A stretch of 64,000 nt of DNA from an uncultured Verrucomicrobia subdivision 3 bacterium (GTDB taxonomy: Bacteria; Verrucomicrobiota; Verrucomicrobiia; Limisphaerales; UBA11358), in the NCBI GenBank assembly GCA_903835255.1, contig CAILMI010000014.1:1-64000 (forward strand), written 5' to 3'. Below the pieces are notes generated by a model. The model did no database searches and had not been told where the DNA came from. It saw nothing but the letters and a program-made list of their open reading frames with translations. Below are positions 54,833 to 63,025 of this stretch, piece by piece; the stretch's first letter is position 1, and each line of letters begins with the position of its first letter. Made by a program: the position numbers and the translations under genes.

Positions 54833-55876
54833 ATGCTGCACACGGTGCTCGACACCCCGCCGGTGGGTGAAACTAAGGCTGCGCGCGATCAAACGCTCGC
54901 CGCCTACCGGCTGATGCTGACCGCGCGCTTGTTGGATGACAAGTATGCCGCGCTTTATCGCGGCGGAAAAATTCACGGCGGCGTTTTTCTTGGCCGCGGC
55001 CAGGAAGCCCTCAGCGTCGCCATTGGCATTTCCCTCAAAAAAACCGACATTTTCGCCCCGCTTATCCGCGATGCCGCCGGCCGGCTGGCCTTTGGAGAAA
55101 CGGTGGTGGACGCCATCCGGACCTATCTTGGATCCGCCCTGGGCCCTATGCGCGGACGCGACGGCAACGTGCATCGCGGCCGCCCGCTTGAGGGGTATCT
55201 GCCGATGGTGAGCCACCTGGGTGCAATGATTTCGGTCGTCAACGGCACCTTGTTCGCCCGGCGCCTTAAAGGTGTTTCCGGAACGGTCGGTGCCACCTGT
55301 CTGGGCGACGGGGCGACTTCCACCGGCGCCTTTCACGAGGCTCTCAATCAGGCCGCCGTGGAAAAACTCCCCCTGGTTCTGGTCGTGGCCGATAATCAAT
55401 ACGCCTATTCCACCCCCACCTCGCGCCAGTTTGTTTGCGAGGACCTCGCGGACAAGGCTTCCGGCTACGGTGTCGCCGCGCACTCCGTCGACGGCACCGA
55501 TCTGGTCGCCTGCCTGAAAACCGCCGGCGAAGCGGTGGCCCGGGCCCGTTCGGGCGAAGGGCCGCAGCTCATCGTGGCCCGGCTGCTGCGCCTCTGCGGC
55601 CACGGCGAGCACGACGATTCGCACTACATCGATCCGAAGCTGAAGACCTCCCCCCTCGGGCGCGATTGCCTGAAGGTGGCCGAAGAGTTTTTGCTCCGCC
55701 AGCAGTGGGCCGACTCCGCCACGCTTGACGGATGGCGCACAGAGGTCGTCCGTGAAATCGAAGATGCCGTCGCCCAGGTCCGGCGCGAACCGGCGCCCGA
55801 TCCCTATGACGAAAAATGGCAGGCGATTTCCTCCCGTCATTTGATTGAGCTGCACGATGAAGATTCCGGAAGCTGA
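54833..55876 (+). CDS. pdhA: Pyruvate dehydrogenase E1 component, alpha subunit
   Basis: The 347-residue product is the alpha subunit of a two-subunit E1 (2-oxoacid dehydrogenase). The thiamine diphosphate motif begins with CLGDGATSTGAFHEALNQAA and ends with the Asn of ADNQYAYSTP, about 30 residues later. It forms an alpha2-beta2 decarboxylase. The beta and E2 genes follow. Branched-chain 2-oxoacid specificity is an alternative to pyruvate, since the regions that discriminate are not diagnostic by eye. Confidence 0.87.
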   Translation: MLHTVLDTPPVGETKAARDQTLAAYRLMLTARLLDDKYAALYRGGKIHGGVFLGRGQEALSVAIGISLKKTDIFAPLIRDAAGRLAFGETVVDAIRTYLGSALGPMRGRDGNVHRGRPLEGYLPMVSHLGAMISVVNGTLFARRLKGVSGTVGATCLGDGATSTGAFHEALNQAAVEKLPLVLVVADNQYAYSTPTSRQFVCEDLADKASGYGVAAHSVDGTDLVACLKTAGEAVARARSGEGPQLIVARLLRLCGHGEHDDSHYIDPKLKTSPLGRDCLKVAEEFLLRQQWADSATLDGWRTEVVREIEDAVAQVRREPAPDPYDEKWQAISSRHLIELHDEDSGS

Positions 55877-55891
55877 TCCCCCTTTTGCGCC

Positions 55892-56857
55892 ATGAGTATC
55901 ACCTATTTGGAAGCCATCCGCGAAGCGCAGTCACACGCGTTGCGCGATGACCCGCGGGTGTTCATCTACGGCCAGGACATCGGCGCGTTCGGCGGGGCTT
56001 TCAAGGCCACCAAAAACCTGGCCAGGGATTTTCCCGGCCGCGTCCTGGACGCCCCCATCAGCGAGGACGCCATGGTCGGCATGGCCGTGGGTGCGGCCAT
56101 CGAGGGCCTGAGGCCGATCATCGAGATGCAGTTCGCCGATTTTTCCGTCGTTGGCTTCAACCAGATTGTCAACCAGGCGGCCACCCTGTTCTGGCGCACC
56201 AATGTTCCTTGTCCCATTACCATCCGCCTGCCGTTCGGCGGCACCGAGGGCGGCGGGCCGTTCCACAGCCAGTCCATCGAGGCGATTTACGCCCATTATC
56301 CCGGCCTGATCGTGCTGACGCCGGCCACGGTGGAAGACGCTTACAGCATGCTGCTCGAAGCGGTGGCGATTGATGACCCGGTGATTTTTTGCGAGCACAA
56401 GTTTCTCTATTATCATCTCAAGGCGGATGCCTTGCCCAGCGAGGCCCTGCCCATTGGTAAGGCACGCATCGCCCGCGAGGGCCGCGACCTGACGGTGGTC
56501 GCCTACAGCGCCATGGTGCACGAGGCGCTCGCCGCCGCCGCCGAGCTGTCCGCCGAGGGCTGGGAGATCGAGGTGGTGGATTTGCGGTCGGTTAAGCCGC
56601 TGGACACCGACACCATCATGGCCAGTGTGGCGCGCACGGGGCGCCTCCTCTGCGTGGGGGAATCGTGGCCCTGGGGCGGTGTGACCGCCGAGATCATCGC
56701 GCGCGTCGCCAGTGAAGGCTTCGGCCTGCTCGACGTTCCGCCGCAGCGCCTCAATGCCCGGGACACGCCAGTGCCTTATCACCCCAACCTGTGGATGGCT
56801 CACCGGCCGACAGCGCGCGCCATCGCCGCTTCCGCCCGGAAAATTTTACGGAGATGA
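55892..56857 (+). CDS. pdhB: Pyruvate dehydrogenase E1 component, beta subunit
   Basis: The 321-residue protein matches 2-oxoacid dehydrogenase E1beta (transketolase-like pyrimidine and C-terminal domains). Typical parts are LEAIREAQSHALRDDPRVFI, YGQDIGAFGGAFK, the RLPFGGTEGGGPFHSQSIEA segment and VVDLRSVKPLDTDTI. It starts 15 nt after pdhA, so both E1 chains come from one mRNA. Confidence 0.93.
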   Translation: MSITYLEAIREAQSHALRDDPRVFIYGQDIGAFGGAFKATKNLARDFPGRVLDAPISEDAMVGMAVGAAIEGLRPIIEMQFADFSVVGFNQIVNQAATLFWRTNVPCPITIRLPFGGTEGGGPFHSQSIEAIYAHYPGLIVLTPATVEDAYSMLLEAVAIDDPVIFCEHKFLYYHLKADALPSEALPIGKARIAREGRDLTVVAYSAMVHEALAAAAELSAEGWEIEVVDLRSVKPLDTDTIMASVARTGRLLCVGESWPWGGVTAEIIARVASEGFGLLDVPPQRLNARDTPVPYHPNLWMAHRPTARAIAASARKILRR

Positions 56858-56966
56858 TTCCTCCCCCGGACATGACCTTGAAAGGAAATCGTTGCGCTGG
56901 TTATAGCCTGGGCGGACTCTGGACTCCTCCCTCAAGTTGCGGCGGTTATTTTTTAGATTAATTGTT

Positions 56967-58160
56967 ATGCCACAGATTCCCATCATTATGCCGCAGCTCG
57001 GCGAATCGATCGCCGAGGCCGCCATCATCCACTTTCTGGTTCAGCCTGGCGACAGCGTCAAGGCGGATCAGGATCTCATCGAGGTGGAGACCAACAAGGC
57101 TACCATGAGCGTCACCTCTCCCTGCAGCGGGCGGGTTGAGAAATTTTCCGTGCTTCTGAATGAAAGCTACGCGGTCGGCACTGTGCTGGGCCAGATCGAA
57201 GCCACCCAGGAAGAGACCGTGCGCTTGGGCTTGGATGGTCCTGGCCCCGTTAAAAACGCCGAGGCCGGACCCGTTTCCAGGCCGGAGATCAGCCCGCGCA
57301 GCGGCCGCGTGCAACCCACGGTGCGCGGATTGCCCGTGCCCGCCAACGCCAAGGGCGCCAGCTACCTCTCCCCCCGGCTCAAGGCGCGCATGGACGAACT
57401 CGGGCTGCACGCCGCCGACTTGGCCGGCATCGCCGGGAGCGGCGCAGCGGGGCGCGTGACCGTGGAGGACTTCGAGAAATTCATCGCGCATCTGGAGAAG
57501 CAGCGGATGAGCAAGGCCTCGTCCATGCGCGTGGCCGTGGCGGACGCCATGCGCCGCAGCTGGACCCGACCGCTGGCAACGGTAGGCCTGCCCGTGGCGC
57601 TGGATGCCCTGCTCGCTCACCGCAAATCGTCGAGCCCCAAACCCGGTCCCGCGCTGTATGCCCTGCGCGCCCTGGCCATAGCTCTGGCGGAAAATTCCGC
57701 GCCCGCCGGACGCCTGGTCGGCAGCAAGATTGTCCACCCGAGTTCCATCGACGTGGGCTTTGCCGTGGAAGCTGAGGACGGCGTGCTGGTGCCGGTGATC
57801 CGGGATGCCGACAAGAAATCGCTGAAGGATTTGACCCAGCGTTACAATGAACTGGTGGAACTCGCGCGCCAGCGCAAGCTGCCGGCGGAAGCCACCGGAG
57901 GCTCGATCGCGACGGTGACCAACTACGGCACCTTTGGCCTGATCTGGGCCACGCCCATTCCGTTGCCGGAACAGACGCTGGTGCTGGGCATGGGGGCCGG
58001 CCGGCGCGTGCCTTTCTGGGATGAAGCCAAAGGCCAGTTCCTCCCCGTGACCGAGTCGAACCTCACCCTGAGTTTTGACCATCGCGTGCTGGACGGGGGC
58101 GGGGCAGGGCGCCTGCTCACGCGGGTCGCGGATTTGATGCTCAAGCCGGAGACGCTGTAA
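56967..58160 (+). CDS. pdhC: Dihydrolipoamide acyltransferase (E2)
   Basis: From ATG 56967 the 397-residue protein has one N-terminal lipoyl domain (PQIPIIMPQLGESIAEAA; lipoyl Lys in VETNKATMSV), an E1/E3-binding domain (residues ~135-172, ending GAAGRVTVEDFEKFI) and the catalytic domain with SFDHRVLDGGGAGRLL near the C-terminus. It transfers the acyl group to CoA and forms the multimeric core. No dihydrolipoamide dehydrogenase (E3) gene follows in the window. Confidence 0.94.
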   Translation: MPQIPIIMPQLGESIAEAAIIHFLVQPGDSVKADQDLIEVETNKATMSVTSPCSGRVEKFSVLLNESYAVGTVLGQIEATQEETVRLGLDGPGPVKNAEAGPVSRPEISPRSGRVQPTVRGLPVPANAKGASYLSPRLKARMDELGLHAADLAGIAGSGAAGRVTVEDFEKFIAHLEKQRMSKASSMRVAVADAMRRSWTRPLATVGLPVALDALLAHRKSSSPKPGPALYALRALAIALAENSAPAGRLVGSKIVHPSSIDVGFAVEAEDGVLVPVIRDADKKSLKDLTQRYNELVELARQRKLPAEATGGSIATVTNYGTFGLIWATPIPLPEQTLVLGMGAGRRVPFWDEAKGQFLPVTESNLTLSFDHRVLDGGGAGRLLTRVADLMLKPETL

Positions 58161-58175
58161 GAGCCTGTTTGAAAA
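58161..58175. repeat. Possible IS terminal-repeat remnant
   Basis: GAGCCTGTTTGAAAA occurs directly after the pdhC stop and resembles the terminal inverted repeat of several IS elements. Only one copy was found and no transposase lies beside it. It marks the left edge of the decayed patch up to the tRNA-Ala gene, but may be coincidence. Confidence 0.25.
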
Positions 58176-58328
58176 TGTGGCTGCAGGCGTCCTTACCCGC
58201 CTTTGGCGCTTTTGGCCGGACATATGCCAACGGTTTTTACGCTGCCTCTCCCTTTCCGACGGAAAGGCGCGCCTCCTGCAAAAGCCCGCGCCCCATACAA
58301 CATAACCCCACACATCCACACTCACACC

Positions 58329-58520
58329 TCACCCGATCGGGGCATCGGGGACCAGGGTTTCGAAGCGCGTCGTCAGCACGCGCTCGCGCAGGCGCAGCCA
58401 GTCTTCTGGCTTCGGATCGGGCGCGCTGAATAAGGCGGACAGTTCCTCCTGCAATACCGGTCGCAGTTTGATGGCTTTTTCGACGAGGCTAATAATTAAC
58501 GCAACGGTGGCGGGGCTCAT
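58329..58520 (-). CDS. Small protein, phage-like, unrecognised
   Basis: A 63-residue ORF from ATG 58520 encodes MSPATVALIISLVEKAIKLR followed by LSALFSAPDPKPEDWLRLRE. This P-D-P-x-P-E-D-W pattern is seen in small proteins of phage structural or lysis modules, though the identity is not certain. Its ATG overlaps the stop of another small frame on the same strand (58517-58669) by 4 nt, which is like a phage gene pair. It lies in a patch of degraded genes, so it is probably a leftover. Confidence 0.4.
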   Translation of the reverse strand: MSPATVALIISLVEKAIKLRPVLQEELSALFSAPDPKPEDWLRLRERVLTTRFETLVPDAPIG

Positions 58521-58669
58521 AGTTTAACTCCCAAGGTTTTCAGGAGGTTCAACAGATCGGTGACGGTGGTTCCCAGATGTAGGGCGGCCTCTTGCAATGC
58601 CGCCGCGGCCGCGTAGCTGCCGTCGCCGGAAGCGGTCGCCGCATACGCCGCGCCACCACAGGACTCCAC
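58517..58669 (-). CDS. Small Ala-rich phage-like fragment
   Basis: A frame of 50 codons from a GTG at 58669 ends TGVKL-like (DLLNLLKTLGVKL) with the stop at 58519-58517, overlapping the next ORF's start. The Ala-rich middle (SYAAAAALQEAALHLG) and tandem coupling suggest a small phage gene. An in-frame stop lies about 21 nt upstream and no ATG is present, so the 5' end may be missing. Confidence 0.3.
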   Translation of the reverse strand: MESCGGAAYAATASGDGSYAAAAALQEAALHLGTTVTDLLNLLKTLGVKL

Positions 58670-58816
58670 AGACTGAACGTGCGGGCTTTTTCAGTCGCTT
58701 TAGTCTCCTGCGCAATCTTGGCCACGAGAAACTCAGGAATGAAGATGTAAATCTACCGCAAAAGATTCAGCTTTGACGGGCTGGTATGGTTTGGTTTTTT
58801 TATTCATCCCTGCCGT

Positions 58817-59404
58817 GTGACAGGGCTATCCATCTTCCACTTTGCCGGAGATCCTGCGGCGGGCACCCCCAATTTTTTCCGTTATATTTACGGTTCTGCC
58901 ATGGTGATATTACCGGCCCTGTTACACGAAAGTGAAGTAGGCCGACTATTTGCCTATCTCGTGCCCGGAGTTCCGGCAACAGCTTTGGCTGCCGGCTTAC
59001 ATTGGTTGGGTTGGCCATTTTTAGCCGGACTCGTAATCGCAGTGGCAACCCGAATTCTCAGCGACTGGTTAACTGCCTTGGAGTTGCTGGTCGTGGGAAT
59101 GTTGGGACTTCTCGCCCCGCCGCTGATTGCCTTCACGCTCTTTTTTTGTTTCATGCACAGCGCCCGCCATATCGTCCGGTCGATGGATTACTTCCGGAAA
59201 TATTCTAGCCGTTTCATACTGGTGGCCACATTGCTACCGATGTGTATAACACTTTTGCTAGGGCTCATTTTCTGGAATCAATTGGAAGACATTCAGTTAG
59301 ACGGTCAAATCATAAAAATAATATTTATCGGCCTTGCGGCCCTAACGGTGCCCCATGTGGTGGTCATAGAACCCGCGCGGTTGCTGGGCTGGAAACGCAT
59401 TTAG
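58817..59404 (+). pseudogene. Brp/Blh beta-carotene 15,15'-oxygenase, 5'-truncated
   Basis: The frame encodes the last two-thirds of a Brp/Blh-type membrane protein, which cleaves beta-carotene to retinal. It contains GLSIFHFAGDPAAG (second His of the metal site), APPLIAFTLFFCFMHSARHI (third and fourth His), and the family's terminal FIGLAALTVPHVVVIE. Full-length proteins begin with about 80 residues including an HGAxD metal-binding motif; that part is absent, and the open frame begins at 58751 after a stop with no ATG. The annotated GTG at 58817 is only the first possible start. It is probably non-functional. Confidence 0.75.
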
Positions 59405-59445
59405 TCATTGGCACATCTGAGGTTTAACTTTTTCAAAGCCATAGC

Positions 59446-59651
59446 TCATCGTGTCCTCGGTTTACCAGCTCTGAAGACTCTTAAAGTAAATCCGCGCCCA
59501 TTCTTAAATCCCTCCACTTTGGCTTCCACCTCCGACACCGGATAGCACATGGTTGCCAATCCGTAGCTTTTATAAGTTTGTGCAAAAGCTCCGTCTCCAC
59601 CATTCCAGTCCAATCAGCAAGCGTCATAAACTTCATCGGCTCGCCTATAAT
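59446..59651 (-). pseudogene. DNA polymerase III alpha-like C-terminal fragment
   Basis: The minus strand encodes about 68 residues in frame from 59651 to the stop at 59446, including EPMKFMTLADWTGMVETELF, a typical start of the OB-fold that follows the polymerase core in DnaE-type alpha subunits. It ends NGRGFTLRVFRAGKPRTR. A stop codon closes the frame upstream, and nothing else of the 1000-residue protein is nearby. The identity rests on one motif region, so it is moderate. Confidence 0.5.
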
Positions 59652-59801
59652 CTAATGATGTGTCCGTTGCTCCACGACCAAAACAATAAGGCACCACGGT
59701 TTCCATAATTTATTGGTGCACTTGACTGATGGGGCATTACGTATCCTAAGCACACCCGTAATGAGTCCAATTGATGGCTCAAGAGCTGACACTTCCAACC
59801 G

Positions 59802-60085
59802 ATTGATGCAATCCCACGGCTGCGGGACTCGCGAGTATTTCCACCCAGTTGGGAATAGCCGGCGATAGCGCGTCTCGTTGAATCGTGCGTCAATAAGCAG
59901 CACCACGCCCCGATCTGTTTCTGAGCGGATAAAACGGCCAATGGCTTGAATCACGCGATCCCTGCTGGGAAAGGTATCGGCGTATTTAAAGCCGAGGTAA
60001 TTCTGCTGCTGAATTAATCTCGGACTAGGTTACGTTCCGTAGACAGCTGCGGCAGTCCCACACCTACAATGATGACTCCAATCAG
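59802..60085 (-). pseudogene. DinG/Rad3-type helicase C-terminal fragment, frameshifted
   Basis: On the minus strand pieces of helicase domain 2 occur in order but not in one frame: LIGVIIVGVGLPQLSTERNL then an in-frame stop, QQNYLGFKYADTFP, a one-base frameshift, and RVIQAIGRFIRSETDRGVV (motif VI QxxGRxIR) followed by RRLFPTGWKYSRV. Intact DinG-type helicases have these motifs in this order. The fragment is clearly non-coding now. Positions after 59802 towards 59652 continue in frame but without recognisable homology. Confidence 0.7.
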
Positions 60086-60250
60086 TGCGGATCAGTCTGC
60101 CGCCAGTCGAGCTTTCTGATTTTCATCTGGCCCCTCTTGTTTTGTTGTGGTGTCCACGTCTTTAGTGCCCTGTTCTATCAAGTTTTAGTCGGTATCACGT
60201 CAAACCAACGCGGCGGCAAGTCGGAGGGGCGGAAATGGCTCCAAGACAAG
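60086..60250. other. No gene seen between helicase remnant and tRNA terminator
   Basis: This 165-bp stretch, less G+C-rich than its surroundings, has no convincing frame. A minus-strand frame (QEGPDENQKARLAAD) precedes the helicase piece but its origin is unclear. It belongs to the decayed patch. Confidence 0.4.
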
Positions 60251-60292
60251 AAAAAGCCCGTAAAAATTAGGTTTAACTAACATTTACGGGCT
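60251..60292 (-). terminator. Rho-independent terminator after tRNA-Ala
   Basis: The minus strand reads AGCCCGTAAA, an 18-nt loop and TTTACGGGCT, followed by TTTTTC. The 10-bp stem lies 9 nt past the 3' end of the tRNA. Confidence 0.9.
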
Positions 60293-60300
60293 GTTTAGAA

Positions 60301-60376
60301 TGGTGGAGCCTAAGAGGCTCGAACTCTTGACCCCCACAATGCCATTGTGGTGCTCTACCAACTGAGCTAAGACCCC
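60301..60376 (-). tRNA. tRNA-Ala (anticodon GGC)
   Basis: The minus strand folds into a 76-nt cloverleaf: acceptor GGGGTCT with AGGCTCC, D arm containing AGCTCAGTTGGTAGAGC, anticodon stem CCACA/TGTGG with loop ATGGCAT (anticodon GGC) and T arm with GTTCGAG. The acceptor has the G3:U70 pair that identifies tRNA-Ala, and the 3' CCA is encoded. A promoter and terminator flank it. Confidence 0.97.
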
Positions 60377-60392
60377 ATCCCGGACGCCGCGT

Positions 60393-60420
60393 ACTCTAAG
60401 GTCTGGGCAGGGATTGTCAA
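60393..60420 (-). promoter_or_regulatory. Promoter of tRNA-Ala
   Basis: On the minus strand a perfect TTGACA (60420-60415) is followed after 16 bp by TAGAGT (60398-60393), a fair -10 element. The predicted start lies about 10 nt before the tRNA 5' end. Confidence 0.6.
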
Positions 60421-60520
60421 AACTTTTCAGTATCTGTCTGACGGACCGAATTGGTAATTTGTCCTTGCCCATCTGCATTTTGAACTTTGAACTGGGCGCC
60501 TTCGACTTTAGCCTTTCCGC

Positions 60521-61486
60521 GTGAACCATCGCCTGCCCAGCGCCACTGTCATTATCGCCGCCCGGCCGGATCAGGCCGAAATACAGGCGGTCGCGGCCGC
60601 CCAGCAACTGGATTATCCGCCGGAACTCCTCGAAATCCTGGTCGCGCGCGGGAGGCAGCCGTCCGTCCAGCGCAATACCGCCCTGCGCGCGGCGCGCGGC
60701 GAGGTGGTCTATTTTCTGGACGACGACTCCCTCGTGACACCGGGCAATCTCCTGCGCGCGGCGCCGTATTTTTCTGATCCCCAGGTGCAAGTTGTCGGCG
60801 GCCCGAATCTGTGTCCGCCGGAGGCGCCGCCGCTGGAGCAGATCTTCGCGCTCGTGCTCGGGAGCTGGATCGCCTTCGGCCCCAGTCGCGCGCGCTACAA
60901 GTCGGTCGGCGGGCTCCGGGAATCCGGGGAGAAGGAGCTGATCCTGTGTAATCTGGTGGCGCGTCGGGAAACCGTAATCGCCCAGGGCGGGTTCAATGAG
61001 GCGCTCTACCCCAATGAGGAGAACGCGCTCATGGACGCTATCCAGCAGGGCGGGGGGCGCCTGCTGTACGACCCCGCGCTGACCGTCCACCGGCGCCCGC
61101 GCGCGACTCTCCGGGCATTCTGCAAAATGCTCATGACCTACGGCCGGGGGCGCGCCGAGCAATTTCGCTCCCATCCCACTTTGGGTTCCGCGCTGAATTT
61201 CGTGCCCCCCATGTTCTGCCTTTTTCTTGCGGGGCTGCCGTGGCTGGGCATCGTGGGTCTGGCGGGCTTGGGGGTTTATGTTCTGGCTCTGGCGATTCAG
61301 GCGCTGGCCTTGGTCCCGCAGGGCGGCATCGCCCGGAGTCTTGCGGCGCTGCCGTTTCTGGCGCTCTCGCATGTCCTGTATGGCCTGGGTTTTTGGCGCG
61401 GATTGTTCACGCGATTTCGCAGAGCCCAAAACCGGCCGCCGGTTAAAGTCGTATTGGAAACGGTGCCGAAAACGGGGACGCGCTGA
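60521..61486 (+). CDS. Family 2 glycosyltransferase with membrane tail
   Basis: The 321-residue protein has a GT-A fold: SATVIIAARPDQAEIQAVAA, the metal-binding YFLDDDSLVT and the acceptor-region GGFNEALYPNEENALM. The C-terminal 90 residues contain two or three hydrophobic segments (FVPPMFCLFLAGLPWLGIVG). It transfers a sugar in envelope or glycan synthesis; donor and acceptor are not known. The start is GTG at 60521, with a longer frame on other strands as noise. It has no neighbour in its operon. Confidence 0.85.
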   Translation: MNHRLPSATVIIAARPDQAEIQAVAAAQQLDYPPELLEILVARGRQPSVQRNTALRAARGEVVYFLDDDSLVTPGNLLRAAPYFSDPQVQVVGGPNLCPPEAPPLEQIFALVLGSWIAFGPSRARYKSVGGLRESGEKELILCNLVARRETVIAQGGFNEALYPNEENALMDAIQQGGGRLLYDPALTVHRRPRATLRAFCKMLMTYGRGRAEQFRSHPTLGSALNFVPPMFCLFLAGLPWLGIVGLAGLGVYVLALAIQALALVPQGGIARSLAALPFLALSHVLYGLGFWRGLFTRFRRAQNRPPVKVVLETVPKTGTR

Positions 61487-61525
61487 CCGAGTTTTGGCGA
61501 AGGTCTGGGGAAGCAGGTCTTCCGG

Positions 61526-62395
61526 TCAGGAACGGCCCCGCTGCCGGTTGGCTTCGTAGAGGAAGACGGCCGCCGCCGCACCCACGTTGAGGGAATCCAC
61601 CCCGTTCTGCATGGGGATTTCGACGGCCTCGTCGCACGCTGCCAGCACAGGAGCGGAAATGCCATTGCCCTCGCTTCCGAACACCACGCAGCAATCGCCC
61701 GAAAAATCGGCCTGCGACAGCGTCCGTCCGCTGGCGTGCGGATGGGCGGCGATGCAGCGCACCCCGCGGGCGCGCAGCTCCCGCAGCGTCTGCGCCAGGG
61801 AAAAGGGGGCGGGATCATCGCGTCGCACCTGAGCGGCCTGGTTGGCTCTCCGCGCCTCCCAGACTGGGAGCTGGAAGATGGCGCCCATGGAATTTCGGAC
61901 GGAGCGGCGCAGGTAGGGGCTACTGGAGGTCTCGCCGACCAGGAGCGCGTGGACGCCAAAGGCGACGCAGTTGCGCATGAGCGCGCCAAGGTTTTCCGCG
62001 TTGGCCAGCTCGTCCACCGCCACCAGCAATTGGGGCTTGGGGCCGGCGGCGAGGATTTCCTCCAGCGGGGTTGGGGCGGGAGTTTTGGCGACGGCGAGAA
62101 TGCCCTGGAAAAGTGAAAAGCCGGTGAGGGATTCGAGCAGGGATTTTTCCGCGAGGAACACGGTGATGTCTTCCGGACGGGCTTCCAGCAGCGGCTGAAA
62201 TTCGGGCAGCCATTTTTCCGGGAGAACGATGGAGTCGATAGTGAAGGGGCTGGCGAGCAGTCGGCGCACGACTTTTTCCCCCTCGGCCACGAAGAGTCCA
62301 AGCGCCTCATGCTCCGACGATCGGCGCATGGTCCGGTAGGGCGCGACTTCCGGCGCGTCGAAGGAGGTGATGGTTTGAAACCGCAAAGAGCTCAT
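61526..62395 (-). CDS. TrmH/SpoU-family RNA methyltransferase
   Basis: The 289-residue protein has an N-terminal RNA-binding-like part (HEALGLFVAEGEKVVRRLLAS) and the SPOUT domain with the deep trefoil knot motifs: VDELANAENLGALMRNCVAF, CVVFGSEGNGISAPVLAACD and IPMQNGVDSLNVGAAAAVFL. It methylates 2'-O-ribose of tRNA or rRNA with SAM. The exact position is unknown. It is last in an operon with MBL hydrolase and ORF6N genes, with a 4-nt overlap. Confidence 0.92.
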   Translation of the reverse strand: MSSLRFQTITSFDAPEVAPYRTMRRSSEHEALGLFVAEGEKVVRRLLASPFTIDSIVLPEKWLPEFQPLLEARPEDITVFLAEKSLLESLTGFSLFQGILAVAKTPAPTPLEEILAAGPKPQLLVAVDELANAENLGALMRNCVAFGVHALLVGETSSSPYLRRSVRNSMGAIFQLPVWEARRANQAAQVRRDDPAPFSLAQTLRELRARGVRCIAAHPHASGRTLSQADFSGDCCVVFGSEGNGISAPVLAACDEAVEIPMQNGVDSLNVGAAAAVFLYEANRQRGRS

Positions 62396-62955
62396 GTGCG
62401 TTTGGCCTTCACGCGATACGGCCGACTGCCTTCCTGGACATGAAAGCCGATTTCCCGGTGCGGCGTTTGCGGCGGCGTCATCAGGGAGTGGATCGCTTCA
62501 AACAACGCGCGGATGTTCTCATCGTGGTTTTCAATTTTGCGTTCCAGATCGGCAAGGTGATGCGCGAGTTCTTTGTGCAGGGACAGCGTTTCCCGCAACC
62601 GCACGAACGCGCGCATGATGGCAATGTTCACTTGTGCGGCGCGCGGGCTGCGCAGCACGCCGGACAGCATGGCGACGCCTTCCTGCGTGAAAACGCAGGG
62701 TAAGTATTTGAAATGCAACCCCCTCTGTAAGCTTCCAATTTGGAATCTTAAAGCATCCGCCTCGTCCGCTGTGAGCTGGAACATGAAGTCAGCGGGGAAA
62801 CGCGACCAGTTGCGCTGAACCGCCTTGTTCAGGTTGCCGGTGGTGACGCCATACATTGCCGCGAGATCGCGGTCGAGCATCACGCGCTGGCCGCGAACCA
62901 AAAGAATGGCCTGCTCGATGTGTGGGGGCGAAACCCTTGCCGTTTTGTAGGGCAT
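62392..62955 (-). CDS. ORF6N-domain protein
   Basis: The 187-residue protein from ATG 62955 has the ORF6N DNA-binding domain: QRVMLDRDLAAMYGVTTGNLN, RNWSRFPADFMFQLT and CVFTQEGVAMLSGVLRSPRA, with a C-terminal helical part. ORF6N is typical of phages, plasmids and other mobile elements and is usually regulatory. Here it is placed between the MBL hydrolase and trmH-type genes with a 4-nt overlap to the latter. An upstream in-frame start at 63054 would overlap the MBL gene. Confidence 0.88.
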   Translation of the reverse strand: MPYKTARVSPPHIEQAILLVRGQRVMLDRDLAAMYGVTTGNLNKAVQRNWSRFPADFMFQLTADEADALRFQIGSLQRGLHFKYLPCVFTQEGVAMLSGVLRSPRAAQVNIAIMRAFVRLRETLSLHKELAHHLADLERKIENHDENIRALFEAIHSLMTPPQTPHREIGFHVQEGSRPYRVKAKRT

Positions 62956-63025
62956 GACAAAAAACGATACGCGCGAATGTTTTTTCAGGCAAGGTTGCAC
63001 CGCCGCTGGCTTTCGTTGCGACCGA

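Noticed and set aside
56958-58325. A minus-strand open frame of 455 codons opposite the E2 gene
   Set aside because: Complementary to well conserved lipoyl and acyltransferase codons; composition is that of a shadow.
60284-61429. A minus-strand open frame of 381 codons running into the tRNA-Ala gene
   Set aside because: It crosses the tRNA on the same strand and is antisense to the glycosyltransferase, with no recognisable domain.
62361-62375. A perfect AAGGAGGTGATG on the plus strand
   Set aside because: It is inside the trmH-type gene on the other strand and the following ATG frame stops after three codons.
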